A stretch of DNA of 64,000 bases from Dendrolimus kikuchii (GCA_019925095.2 CM034402.1:12163501-12227500), one strand, 5' to 3'. Positions 1 to 10,226 are shown, counted from the stretch's first letter. Numbers and translations: made by a program. Notes: generated from the letters alone by a model not told the origin.

Positions 1-391
1 GAAAAACCTGATTTAATTAAGAGAACTGAAATATCTGGTTAGAAACAGGAACTTGAGACTATTTATAAAATTTGTAGGTTAATAATATATCTTTAGTTAG
101 CTGGGCTCGGCTAATATCTCTGTTCCATCTGAAATAATATTATAGTTAGGTACTGTGGCCAAATGCAACTCAAAGCTGAAAAGCAGTGTCATCAAGTATT
201 AAAGAATGTAAACAAAAGTATGAAAAACCTGATTTAATTAAGAGAACTGAAATATCTGGTTAGAAACAGGAACTTGAGACTATTTATAAAATTTGTAGGT
301 TAATAATATATCTTTAGTTAGCTGGGCTCGGCTAATATCTCTGTTCCATCTGAAATAATATTATAGTTAGGTACTGTGGCCAAATGCAACT
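1..391. repeat. Tandem duplication, 221-bp period
   Basis: Bases 1-170 recur, apparently without a mismatch, at 222-391. A 51-base spacer (171-221) separates the two identical blocks, giving a period of 221 bp. The first copy begins at the window edge, so the array may continue to the left. No coding content or known repeat was recognised. Perfect identity in AT-rich noncoding DNA suggests a recent duplication or an assembly artefact. Confidence 0.9.
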
Positions 392-453
392 TAGTTATAA
401 AGTTAAAATGAACGCCGTTATTAATTGGCTATATTAGAGTATATATGTCATGG

Positions 454-569
454 TTAAATTGTACAGACCGTTAGATTATAATCTATCTCGAGAGCTATTG
501 AAATATTGTGAACCGGAACAAACTGCTTACAATTTAACGCATTATTTCCCGATAGATTATAATCTATCG
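454..569. repeat. Small nested inverted repeats
   Basis: TTAAATTGTA at 454-463 is inverted as TACAATTTAA at 528-537. The self-complementary core TAGATTATAATCTA occurs at 472-485 and again inside a perfect 20-bp palindrome at 550-569. It may be a remnant of a tiny MITE. No target duplication was identified. Confidence 0.45.
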
Positions 570-591
570 ACGTGAAATCGTTCTGTGTCCA

Positions 592-1735
592 TAGAGTTAG
601 TAATAAAACATAGGTGGGTCAGTCAAAAATACTAAAGATTCGATGTCTGCCCTTATGGGTTAGAAGTTTTAACAATGTTTGTAAGTAGTCAATAAGTGAT
701 ACTTCCAATCCCAGTGTTTACCCTCGATTAAACGTAATAAATATTATTATGCACATATCATCCTCTTCGTCAATCACACTGCTGTGATCAGGAGTTTTTT
801 TTAAGTTTCAAACGTCTTCAGAATTGATTTCATTAATTTCACATTAGGAAAGAAAGGTGCTTTTCATTCAATGCAAATTTAGCAATAAGTAATTCAATTT
901 GAAATACATAATTCGAAATACAATTTTGGTTTAGTATGAAATCATCTCGATTTGACACTAATCACATTTAGAATAGAGTTCATTTTTCTAGTGTGTCTCT
1001 TTGTTTTGGCGAGATGGTTGTTAACATATTAATGGTGACCTGAATGTGCTCATGTATTTGGCGTTGTCGGTGTACTGATGTATTTGGTCAAGACGGGTGA
1101 TTCGATCTATTAGACGACAATGGTTGTACCGATACTAATGATCACTTTCGATGTTCTTATCTATTTGATCATCTTGGCTGCTTCTTTCTATAAGACGCTG
1201 ACTGTACATACAGTATATATATGTAAAAGACACAGAACCCTAAAATACGTGTAACTGAAAATAGCTCATATCTCACAAACTTTTCAACAGATATTGTTAA
1301 AACTAAACTTTGAATATGTCTATCATGTTCTTTACTTTAGTAACTTACTTTGAATTTCAAGATAATTTTGTACTGTATAATTCGAAAGTTAGACGAAGGA
1401 ATACTTTTCACGTACTTAGAAGCTCATATCTCACTACGTATCCAATGGAAACATTTTCAAGGTCCTCTCTAACGATTTTCTACACATCTAAGTGTACTGA
1501 AAATTTTGTTACTTATATGGTAGCCAGATGTTATTTGTACTTTTTTAAGGATACTGTCTTCAAGCTTTTACCGATATACATTCCTGGATGTCTTCAAGTC
1601 CCGTATATCCTTTAGGAAAGCGCGTTCTTTAGCCTAGATCACAGCGCCGCTCAACATAGCCGAGATTAGTGTGAAACGGGAATTAAAAAAGTTCAAACCT
1701 AGTCTATAGAAATGACTACTACTACTACTGACTGT
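592..1735. other. AT-rich interval, nothing recognised
   Basis: About 1.1 kb without a supportable gene or repeat. A 101-codon open frame at 1310-1615 has no recognisable domain, no obvious splice context and low-complexity composition. I regard it as chance. Confidence 0.5.
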
Positions 1736-1737
1736 AT

Positions 1738-2030
1738 TTTTTTTTATTGGATGAGTTCAGCCGACAGGCAGACGGCCCACATGATGGAAAGCGGTTACCA
1801 TCTCCTATGAACATTTGCAACACCAAAAGTGCTACAAATGCGCTGCTGCTCTCTAAAGGAAGACTAGAACCTGGTCACTAATACTGGAACTCAACTCAAG
1901 ACTATTGTGGCGGCATATTCTAGACCAGGAGTGGTAGCCAGCCAGACGGGTAAATACCCTACTACCTGTCTGTGAGTTGTTTTGTCGCCTCTTACGACAG
2001 GGTTCCTGCACGGCCGGACGGAGGTATGTA
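1738..2030 (-). mobile_element. Poly-A-tailed SINE-like repeat (family A), copy 1
   Basis: This is the first of about ten copies in the window of a repeat roughly 310 bp long. Read on the minus strand it ends in a poly-A run, seen here as the T run at 1738-1746. Landmarks shared with other copies are GGCAGACGGCCCAC near the 3' end, CAACACCAAA, GCGCTGCTGCTCTCT, CTGGAACCTGGTCACTAA and GTCGCCTCTTACGACAG. The 5' end here is rearranged and lacks the AATTGTATTCTTTC block. No tRNA-type A or B box was recognised, so it could be a SINE of unknown origin or the 3' end of a non-LTR retrotransposon. Confidence 0.75.
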
Positions 2031-2475
2031 ACGGCAAATAGGCTTCAAGAATTTTAGCCGTGATATCAAATACAAACGTAGTTATTGCTTTTGAAATTGT
2101 CTCTATAATTAAATTATATCTGTAGATAAAGGTTTAGATAAAAAATTATGATTAAAATACAAAGATTGTACGTGCTTAGTTACTTTAGACTTCACATCTG
2201 CATTACATTTATTTATGAAAGCTCTATGCGCAAGTCGGACTCGTATACGGCCACTTGTGTCCTGTAAAATTGGTAACACTAACACGTACAGAGGAACCTC
2301 TCACATGAGTTATGCGAAGACATTCAAATATTCTCAACTTTGTATTTAATTCCTTGGAGACTACCTTAAATTCCGTGCTACGAATTCGAACGTGCCAATT
2401 TTAAACTTTATTGGTAAATGACAATTAAAACGTGCTTGTAACTTAAATTCATACAGTCCATAGATGATATATATA

Positions 2476-2924
2476 CTAGAATATGCCCGCGACATCGTCC
2501 ACGCTTGACTTGAAACTCCTGCAGGAATCCCGGGGCACAAAGTACCGCAGCATTTAAAAAAGAATGTAAGATAGCGTTTTAGTGAAAACCATCGGAATAA
2601 GCTATTTTTATGCATCCGAATAAATTCGAATCACTTCCAGGAAAATTCCCGCGGGATTCCCAGAATAAAAGTTGTGTTGCAGATTTTAAGTCTAACAATT
2701 TGCTGCCGACCAGTGAAAACCACATCGAAATCGGTCAAGAAGTTTTACGTGGATCCCGAACAAACAGATAAACCGACAAACGGACAAATAGACAATAAAT
2801 GAAAAAAAAATGCATAATTTTCTCCATCGTTTATATAGTGTATTCCAGTTGTTTTATTTTTTTAAACATTTATGTACAGGCACAGACATGGCAGGTTTAG
2901 AATTTTATAATAGTAGTATATAGA
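2476..2924 (-). mobile_element. Non-autonomous Helitron, long variant
   Basis: On the minus strand the element ends in GCGGGCATATTCTAG followed by T, the Helitron CTAG|T junction. Its 5' end is TCTATATACTAC. It shares internal blocks with the copies at 38626-39188 and 59600-59933: CTTGACTTGAAA, AAGTACCGCAGCATTT and ATTTGCTG(C/T)CGACCAGTGAAAA. It encodes no Rep-helicase. The base before the 5' TC is T rather than the expected A, probably a later substitution. Confidence 0.65.
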
Positions 2925-3166
2925 AAGACAGAAAGAAAACATATTTATTATCGCGAATGAATGTACATAAAACTAAAAAAATATACTAAATTAACAGAAT
3001 ATACGTACTCATAAAACATAAAGCCATTAGAATTTTATAAAATATACAACTTTAAAATGTACATAACACTCACGGCAATAAGGCTGGTAACTCAGCATTA
3101 TGCTGTGTCAAGAACTGAACCAGCGCTGATATTCAGTACCAGCCTCCATCAAATCACAAGGGACCC
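2925..3166 (-). mobile_element. CTTT-tailed repeat (family C), copy 1
   Basis: Read on the minus strand, the element carries a hairpin-forming block (AATATCAGCGCTGG... ACACAGCATAATGCTGAG). It runs through AT-rich sequence to AATAAA and a TTTCTTTCTGTCTTTC tail. The copies at 22776-23015 and 40786-40995 share the same order: hairpin, AT-rich spacer, AATAAA and CTTT tail. This is consistent with the 3' end of a non-LTR element or a SINE. It abuts the Helitron 5' end at 2924. Confidence 0.6.
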
Positions 3167-3169
3167 AAA

Positions 3170-4580
3170 CAAATAATTTCTTATTGTCATATATAATTAT
3201 ATGGACATAGAGTCAGTTTTTAAAAATAAAACCACATGGCGGAAATAGTCAAATGACCGGATGTCAGTTCCGAGGCATTAATTATAGAAAGAACATATAT
3301 CGGAAATCGAATAACCGGTGGCTACCAACTACCAACTTTTAACTACCAACAACCGCATGTAATCTTCTGCTGTCAAATAACTAGAACACCAGCGCCGCCC
3401 TGGTGTCGTGACGTGCCAAAATGATCGCCCGATGTTCGGAGCCATGATACACTTTTACGCTGATTTTCGAGCAGTAAACTCGAATCGTAGAAACCGTTAC
3501 GAGTTTCATATGTTTGTCCGCCGAATATTTCAAGTTCGTTATATAGAAACTTTGTACTGTGGCGCATTTTACTTTATATGAAGGTGAGTTATGCTTTTAT
3601 TTCAATGATCACGATACGCCCACAAAGATCAACTAATTAGTACTGATGCGAAAATCTGTACACCTATATCCGTCATTTATATAAATACAGTATTTGCAGG
3701 AGGTTTAGTGGGATTTGTATTCAGTCAGATAATTATAAGAGCTGTACCAATGTTTGTGCCTATTAATTATAATTAGTCGCTTATACGGCATAATATACAC
3801 CAAAGATAGATAAACAAAGGAAGCATAGATCGTACAACAACATAAAAGGTTTCTAATATTGACGGTTATTCATAAAATATGACAACTTAATAAAACGAAG
3901 CATCTTGTATGAAAATAGTTCGATTTTTAAATCATTTAATTCTATAATTATATAAATACGAAAATGAAAGAAAATTCATTTACATTTTTACAATATCCGT
4001 TTATGTATTTACATTTTTTAAATTTAAATAAAGGAATTTAATTATTCGGCTTTTGGTCGTATATTTGAGGGATGCTTTAATAAAAGCGAATTTTGTTTTA
4101 TAATTTCAACAACCCGTAGAATTTTTAAATGTATTGTATTATTGATTGGATATAATTATAATTCGATGAATATTCTCATCATAATACGTCAGATTATTCA
4201 AGTAAATAAATAAGAACATAAAATGAAGAAAATGTACATAGATTCGTAATGGTTGTATTTAGGTTTTCTCTAATTGATCTAAAATGTACACCGCTAATAG
4301 TTTTATGAATTATCTGACTTAATTTGATTTTTTCTTACGTTTCATCAGTTTCGAATTGTTTAATTGTAAAAAAAAAATATTCTTTTAAAAATATTAATTT
4401 ACATTTCTTTTTCTCAAGAACTCTGCATAATATCTACACAAGAGTTTCACTCTCGCATTTGATTTAATTCAAACTATAACAATCTGCATTAAAACAAATA
4501 ACGTCGTAAAAATTAGTCCTATAAGACACTGTGCGTACATACTATCCATCTATATCACATAAAATATAATATACAATAAT
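3170..4580. other. AT-rich interval, nothing recognised
   Basis: Noncoding by inspection. The short frames here have no recognisable protein motif. No direct repeat of the named families was found. Confidence 0.45.
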
Positions 4581-4585
4581 AAAGT

Positions 4586-4665
4586 GGCAATTAAAGTGGC
4601 TAATGTATACCTGCGTCTCGCTCCGAAGACTTGGGTTCAATTCTAGCCGAGAAGTCAGACAGGCA
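4586..4665 (+). repeat. Degenerate tRNA-like SINE head
   Basis: GTGGCTAATG followed about 35 bases later by GGGTTCAATTCTAG resembles a decayed pol III A box and B box, as in the tRNA-derived heads of the SINEs at 29062 and 61143. The downstream body is not recognisable. Low-confidence fragment. Confidence 0.35.
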
Positions 4666-4814
4666 GCAATAGAGATTAACGCTAGAATCTATGAACCAAT
4701 TATAATATTACGTCCGAGATAAAATGATATTAGGAGCTCCTTCAGCAACAAGATTACACAGTTTAACAAATACAGAAAGATAATTCAAAGAATTTTAAAC
4801 ACTAAGAGCTTTAA

Positions 4815-4890
4815 TAAAACTACGTTTTAACGGTTTTAAGCGCGGTAATTTTATTTGATTTTGGTTTTTCCGACGTTTCGGCCACTTTTC
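4815..4890 (-). repeat. Left terminal repeat of the Penelope-like element (inverted)
   Basis: Begins TAAAACTACGTTTTAACGG and is the exact reverse complement of the right terminal repeat, up to the loop of a hairpin centred near 4888. An inverted repeat fragment at the 5' side is a known arrangement for 5'-truncated Penelope-like insertions. Confidence 0.85.
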
Positions 4891-4910
4891 AGTGGCCGAA
4901 ACGTCGGAAA
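4867..4910. repeat. 20-bp-arm perfect palindrome at the PLE 5' junction
   Basis: The arms 4867-4886 and 4891-4910 are perfectly complementary around the 4-base loop TTTC. The left arm belongs to the inverted terminal repeat and the right arm is the forward version of the same sequence, leading directly into coding sequence. The junction therefore sits at a fold-back point, which suggests template switching during integration. Confidence 0.9.
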
Positions 4911-5054
4911 GATAGAGCTATCGAGACGCAAAACAATGAAATACAGGTAATACTATCGACAGAAGATTTCCAAAACTACATTGATATTGTTAACAAGAGA
5001 GCAAAGGTCAAATATGAACAACTAAAAAACCGCCAAATTTCAAAATACAACCAA

Positions 5055-7118
5055 ATGCTAACAAACCAAAACAAACATCTTGGTACAAGGAACGCGCAAA
5101 AAAATATACCTGAGCTCCATTGTGAAGCAATTGTTGATGTGCACGGAAACGCGACCACTAATCATATGTCACTGTCGGTGGTTAACCTGTCAAAACAAAC
5201 ATTCGATAAAAACACCGTTTCGGTATTAGAAAAAGGCCTTAATTACGCAATAACCCCGCGAAAAATACCTTTTGAAAACATAATCTGCAACGTAGAGGAA
5301 TGTCTGGTAAGGAACAGCATGCAGAAAGAGGATGCGGAAGCTATACGACAAGATATCTCATCGGTTTTACGCCGTAGTCGTCTACCCAAACCGAATCTCA
5401 CTCGTGCTGAATATATTGCCTTAAAAAACATTCGCAATAAACCAGAAATAACCGTGCTCCGTGCAGATAAAGGTAACGCGACTGTCGTCATGGATACGTC
5501 TGATTACAATAGTAAAATACAAGATCTTTTATCGGACGAAAGCACTTATAAAAAGGTCAAAACTGACCCCACGGATAAAGTAACCAAACAAACAATCGCG
5601 GTTATGAAAAAACACTCCGAAAAATTAAGCATAGACGTATCCGCACTCACACCATCTTGCGCCAAAGCGCCTAAACTGTATGGGTTACCTAAAATTCACA
5701 AAAACAACATCCCCTTGCGCCCTATAGTTAGCCAGCTTGACTCACCAACATACAGACTGGCACAACATCTCGCGAAGACACTCAACAATCTCCGCAGCAA
5801 CACACCCTACCATGTCAAGGATTCCTTCGACTTCATCAGCGCAATTGAAAATTTGACATTGGCTGAGGATGAAGTACTAGTCAGTTTTGATGTCCAGTCC
5901 TTATTTACCAGTTTACCAGTGGAAGACTGCATTGAGATTGTCAAAAGGAAGCTAATAGATAATAACATGCCTGAGGAATATGCAGATCTACTAAAACATT
6001 GCCTCACATCTGGCTATTTCGTGTGGGACTACGGCTTCTACGACCAAATCAACGGTGTAGCCATGGGCTCACCGGTGTCTCCTGTCGTAGCTGACATTTT
6101 TATGGAAGACTTCGAGCAGAAGGCACTGGATACCGCTCCGGCTAAGCCGAAGATGTATAAAAGGTACGTAGACGATACTTTTGCCGTCCTCCCAAACGAT
6201 AAAGTCTCTGCATTTCTAGATCATCTCAATTCCATTAGCAGTAATATTAAATTTACTATGGAACTAGAGGCAAATAATAAATTAGCTTTTCTGGATGTGC
6301 TCATCCTAAGGAACCCTGACAATACTCTTGGTCATACGGTGTATAGGAAACCTACCCATACAGATAAATACCTTAATGGTTCGTCTCACCACCATCCTAG
6401 TCAGTTAGCTACCGTGGGCAAATCTTTGTTTCAGAGAGCACAGAAAATTTGTGACGAGAACCACATAGCTGGAGAGCTTCAGCATGTCAAGCGAGTTCTA
6501 CAACGCAATCAGCTGAAGACTCCACACCAACGTCACAAAGGCCCCAAACCACCTTCAGTTGAGCGGTGCCCTGCTACCCTACCCTACATCAAGGGGGTCA
6601 CAGACAGAATTGGTCACATCCTCAGGCGAGCTTCAATCAAAACATATTTCAAGCCGCAGAAAAAGATTACCCAATTTCTGAGACCTGTGAAATGCAATAT
6701 CCCACTCCAGGATGCAGGGGTTTACAAGCTTGATTGTGAGTGTGGATTGTCATACATTGGGCAAACAAAGAGGAGCATAAAAACACGAGTAAAAGAACAC
6801 ATTGCTGACATGAAACACACAAGGTCTACGAAGTCTGCGATCAGTGAACACACGCTGGATAAACCCAACCACTACATCAGATTCGATAACCCACAAATCC
6901 TCGCGAAAGAGAATCGTTTCATACCTAGAATGATGCGTGAGGCTATTGAAATCAAAAAACACCCAAATTTCCATAGAGAAGATGGTTGGCAAGTACCACC
7001 TGTTTGGGATCCAATTATCAAAACTATTAAGACCCAAACCCAGCAAAAACCAGCTGCCAGACCTCAAGACACTGTGAGCTCTTTCTGCGTACAACGGAAC
7101 ACAAACCAACTTGACTGA
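5055..7118 (+). CDS. Penelope-like reverse transcriptase with GIY-YIG endonuclease
   Basis: A 687-residue protein (counted from the first Met) that copies RNA into DNA and nicks the target. RT motifs are in order: DKGNATVVMD (about 137-146), PKLYGLPKIHK and LRPIVSQ, SFDVQSLFTSLP with the first catalytic Asp near 279, AMGSPVSPVVADIFME, and YVDD at 371-374 supplying the paired aspartates. KLAFLDVLI and VYRKPTHTDKYLN follow, both characteristic of Penelope-like RTs. The C-terminal GIY-YIG nuclease shows GVY at 555-557 and YIG at 567-569, followed by KTRVKEH. Length is near that of canonical PLE proteins. Coding probably extends upstream: the same frame is open from 4818, and 4911-5054 reads as a plausible charged helical stretch with no Met. 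The annotated start is therefore only the first available Met in a 5'-truncated copy. No frameshift or stop interrupts it. Confidence 0.95.
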   Translation: MLTNQNKHLGTRNAQKNIPELHCEAIVDVHGNATTNHMSLSVVNLSKQTFDKNTVSVLEKGLNYAITPRKIPFENIICNVEECLVRNSMQKEDAEAIRQDISSVLRRSRLPKPNLTRAEYIALKNIRNKPEITVLRADKGNATVVMDTSDYNSKIQDLLSDESTYKKVKTDPTDKVTKQTIAVMKKHSEKLSIDVSALTPSCAKAPKLYGLPKIHKNNIPLRPIVSQLDSPTYRLAQHLAKTLNNLRSNTPYHVKDSFDFISAIENLTLAEDEVLVSFDVQSLFTSLPVEDCIEIVKRKLIDNNMPEEYADLLKHCLTSGYFVWDYGFYDQINGVAMGSPVSPVVADIFMEDFEQKALDTAPAKPKMYKRYVDDTFAVLPNDKVSAFLDHLNSISSNIKFTMELEANNKLAFLDVLILRNPDNTLGHTVYRKPTHTDKYLNGSSHHHPSQLATVGKSLFQRAQKICDENHIAGELQHVKRVLQRNQLKTPHQRHKGPKPPSVERCPATLPYIKGVTDRIGHILRRASIKTYFKPQKKITQFLRPVKCNIPLQDAGVYKLDCECGLSYIGQTKRSIKTRVKEHIADMKHTRSTKSAISEHTLDKPNHYIRFDNPQILAKENRFIPRMMREAIEIKKHPNFHREDGWQVPPVWDPIIKTIKTQTQQKPAARPQDTVSSFCVQRNTNQLD

Positions 7119-7319
7119 TAATTACTTTTATTTTTCCTTCCACCCATTTTAATATTATATAAAATTATTAGAGCTAGGCATGTTTGCTGAAGAGTTTCTT
7201 GCGCCGCTTCTTCTCTTCAAGCCATAACATGTTGCGAAGCGGTAGTAAATTAGATTAGGCTCCCATAGATTAAATAATAACCATAAACAAAATTAAAAAT
7301 TAAATAATTAAAATTAATA

Positions 7320-7475
7320 AGTTGGCGGTAGGCTAAATAAAACTTTAACAATACTCGTTGACACTTGACATCTTTGTCTTCCGTGATCACGGCCACTGAA
7401 AAGTGGCCGAAACGTCGGAAAAACCAAAATCAAATAAAATTACCGCGCTTAAAACCGTTAAAACGTAGTTTTATT
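7320..7475 (+). repeat. Right terminal repeat of the Penelope-like element
   Basis: Ends AAAACGTAGTTTTA and contains the hammerhead-like segment. A diverged copy in opposite orientation lies at 28706-28845, which also preserves GTGATCAC and GCCGAAACGTC. The outer 76 bases are inverted at the element's left end. The 200 bases between the stop codon and this repeat are the element's 3' untranslated region. Confidence 0.75.
7379..7420 (+). ncRNA. Hammerhead-ribozyme-like motif in the PLE terminal repeat
   Basis: Stem I is TTCC (7379-7382) with GGAA (7417-7420). A core GTGATCA follows (7383-7389), where the canonical ribozyme has CUGAUGA. One extra C (7390) precedes stem II, GGCCACT (7391-7397) with AGTGGCC (7402-7408), closed by a GAAA loop. 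Then come GAAA (7409-7412) and CGUC, giving a GUC cleavage-site triplet. The self-complementary ACGU would allow a stem III between two copies, as described for the minimal hammerheads of Penelope-like elements. The core differs at the C3 and G8 positions in a complementary way (G3/C8). Activity is unproven. Confidence 0.5.
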
Positions 7476-7748
7476 ATGTATACAAGTCGCGAAAACTTAA
7501 GAAAATATTACTAAGAGCTTTAATTCATTTAAAACACAAATCGAAACCAAAGCTTCGCGGAGATTTGATTGTAAAACCATCGAAAACATAATAAATTTTA
7601 ATTACAAAGAAAATTTATGACATCAAACATTTCAAGCGTCTTATATATAATTACTCGTTAATAACACAATACAGTTTAATTACTTTGAATAATAATATTA
7701 ATGTATTAGTAACCCAAATAAGTTTATGATATGAAATTCGTATATTAT

Positions 7749-8168
7749 TGTTACAAGTTGCAGGACTCGAATTAATATGCCGTTGGAATAACTATAGAAT
7801 TTATTAGAACTATACAAACACGTATAACACAGGAACAAATATAATAACACGACCAGTCCAAATGTAAATAGATTACCTAATGTAGTACACACGTCTTGCT
7901 TCGCTTGTGCTTATCGCTCCAGTGCCGATCTCTCCATTGGGGCAATGCTTTATACTGCACAAATACAATATGTCTCTCGGCCACGTGAACTGAATTGCTT
8001 AGAATCACACCTGGCTAATGACTACCATAAAAGATTACAATACACAATGGGTTGTTTTTCTAATTACAAATTTTAAACACAAAGTAAACAAAAGAAGTTC
8101 AAATGCGGAAAGGTAAAAGTGTGCTTTTATGGTATGCAGGTGTGATTCTACTTTTGTCGGACGTAACA
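7749..8168. mobile_element. Solo LTR (family L), copy 1
   Basis: A 420-bp block beginning TGTTAC and ending GTAACA, flanked by the direct repeat TTAT (7745-7748 and 8169-8172). Shared landmarks with three other copies are GAACTATACAAACACGTA, TTTATACTGCACAAAT, ACCTGGCTAATGA and AAAGTAAACAAAAGA. There is no internal retroelement coding sequence, so this is a solo LTR left by recombination. A 4-bp duplication fits Ty3/gypsy-type or some other LTR elements; the superfamily is not determinable from the LTR alone. Confidence 0.8.
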
Positions 8169-8278
8169 TTATTTATAACTAGCGTTTTTCTAGTGGCTAC
8201 GTCACGCGAAGAACCCTAGTCCTTGTATTATGGAAAAAGAAGAAAACTTAATTGGGTTTTTTACATATATATATATTT

Positions 8279-8412
8279 TATTGCATGAGTTCAGCAGACC
8301 GGCAGACGGCTCACTTGATGGAAATCGGGTACCATCGCCTATGGACATTTGCAACACCAAAGGTGTTATAAATGCGCTGCTGCTCTCTTAATGGAGACTG
8401 GATCTTGGATCG
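8279..8412 (-). mobile_element. Poly-A SINE-like repeat (family A), truncated
   Basis: Contains only the 3' part of the family: TTGCATGAGTTCAGCAGAC, GACATTTGCAACACCAAAGG and GCTGCTGCTCTCTTAA. It is cut at GGAGACTGGATCTT and runs into the degenerate 230-bp repeat block that follows. Poly-A side lies to the left. Confidence 0.65.
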
Positions 8413-8900
8413 CAGGAAAATCGAGAATAACCCTTATTAAAGAACGCCGTGCATCTAAATTCTTGGATAAAAACTTGTATACGCGTGTAAGTATTACATT
8501 TTATGCAGGCGCTTAATGTTTATATATCCATGTTACGCGATTTCTCCGTCAATTGTGGATCGATTTAGATTTTTTTTCTTTATTCGTAAGTATATACTCC
8601 CGGGGTAATTCCATGGCCACGAACTCAACATTTGATGAGTGGATCCCAGAGAAATCGAAAGTATCCCTTATTATAAAACGCAGAGATATTTCCAAAAAAT
8701 ACTTGTTTGTATTTGTGTAGCTAGTATTTCACTTTTTACAGGCGCTTAATATTTTTTAAGCATGGTACACGACTTCTCTGTCAATTGTGAACCAATTTTC
8801 ATTTTTTTTCAACTCCCGAGATGGTCCTATAGTCAACAAGTCAGGATCTGATTTGTGGATCGCAAAGAAATCGGGAGCACCCCTTATTGAAGAGCATATA
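8412..8900. repeat. Degenerate tandem repeat, about 230-bp period
   Basis: Three diverged units. The block GGATC(G/C)CA(G)(A)GAAATCG...CCCTTATT recurs at about 8412, 8640 and 8858. The block CAGGCGCTTAAT followed by CG(A)TTTCTC(C/T)GTCAATTGTG recurs at about 8507 and 8739. Another unit lies inverted at 11450-11660. The period suggests a satellite-like array or an element with internal direct repeats. The 152-codon minus-strand frame across 8756-9214 is a by-product with no recognisable domain. Confidence 0.7.
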
Positions 8901-8978
8901 CACCAAAGAGTGAGATGGAAAATTATATATATTATAGATCTAAAATGGGGTAGAGTTTTACTCAAAAATGGAGCATAG

Positions 8979-10214
8979 CTTTTATATGATATTATTACGC
9001 GTAATTTTATACTTAACACTTTACATTCACGGACGAGGTTCATTTTACCTGAAAAATATTTATCTTTCTTAATAAAGAAGCTAGTCTGTCTGTTGTATAA
9101 GCAATGCAAATGGAGGCAGCTAAATTGAAAGAGAATTGAAATCACGCTTGTGTAATAATACAGCGTATTACGGTTTTCCATCAAAAACTGTTTGAATAAT
9201 GTATAATGTGTCAAAGCGGAATCATAAAGTGGAAAATATATTTAAATATATGCGGTGACATCGCAGAGATTACTCGGTTTTGAATGACAATAGGGGTAGT
9301 GAGGTTTAGGCCGTAGGCTTAATCAAACTGGACTAGTTCTGTATATAGTATGGTCTAATTAGATTTCACTCAGTGTAATAACAGCACTGATTCTTTCTTA
9401 CAACAGTAATTAAGTTTTAATATTTAATCCAAACTGTAGAGATATGATTAATCTTTGTACACTGTTTCAACTCAATGTCGTAGAATAAGTTCTAGAATAA
9501 AATTCATTCTCAAACCAATATGTGATATATGTTAATGTGTCCAAGTTAAGATGGTTTTTTAAAGTTTATAGTTGGTACGGCACACTATTAAGCCAAGACT
9601 TATTTCATCCCGTCAAAACTAAGGAACAGTCAAATTCCAGGTCTTCGGTTGACAACGAACAACTAAACAGCAAACAGTAACATATGACAGAATGCTAATT
9701 AAAGACTTAAATTTCAGGCCTTGTGTAAATTATGTAGGTTAAATTAGATAGATGTACCATAAAATACAAAATGTATATTAAAAGTATTCTTACATCCAAC
9801 TTCAAAAATAAATTTAGTTTTCTGTTATAGATCAATTTTTAGCCCCAATGCTTTCCATTCATTTTCAAAACTAGCCGACTACCCGCTCTCACTACATTCC
9901 ATCGACAAGCTCTCCGGTACTTACCTAAATTGTTGCTCTTTAACATAATAACCTTTTTTGTTTAAATAAAAAACAAACTATATTTATTTAAAAGTCAATA
10001 AAGTATAAGTAAGAACCTGTTAGGTAATATAGGAATATACGTGAATTTTACCTACTAAGAGTGACAAAATCATTTATCACTTTTATACGGATTCTTATGT
10101 CTCGGGAAACCTAGAAAAAAATCTTGTGATAAACGTTACATTATATTACGCTAAAATAACTGTTTTTATGTTGACTTTAGCTGTATAATCAATGGCCATG
10201 ATAATTTTTGTATG
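8979..10214. other. AT-rich interval, nothing recognised
   Basis: No open frame with a recognisable motif, and no copy of the window's repeat families. Confidence 0.45.
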
Positions 10215-10226
10215 AAAAATCATATT

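Larger units (their letters stand above)
4801..7523 (+). mobile_element. Penelope-like retroelement with 14-bp target duplication
   Basis: The element body is 4815-7509. It is flanked by the direct repeat ACTAAGAGCTTTAA at 4801-4814 and 7510-7523, a perfect 14-bp target-site duplication. The terminal repeats are inverted. The left copy at 4815-4890 is the reverse complement of the right copy ending at 7475. A 34-base tail (7476-7509) follows the right repeat before the target duplication; extra tails of this kind are reported for Penelope-like elements (PLEs). The interior encodes an RT plus GIY-YIG protein with no internal stop. The intact duplication and open frame indicate a young insertion. 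The frame is open from just inside the left terminus, so the copy looks 5'-truncated in its coding region. Confidence 0.92.

Noticed and set aside
8756..9214. 152-codon minus-strand frame
   Set aside because: No recognisable domain; about a third overlaps the degenerate 230-bp repeat, and composition is that of AT-rich DNA.
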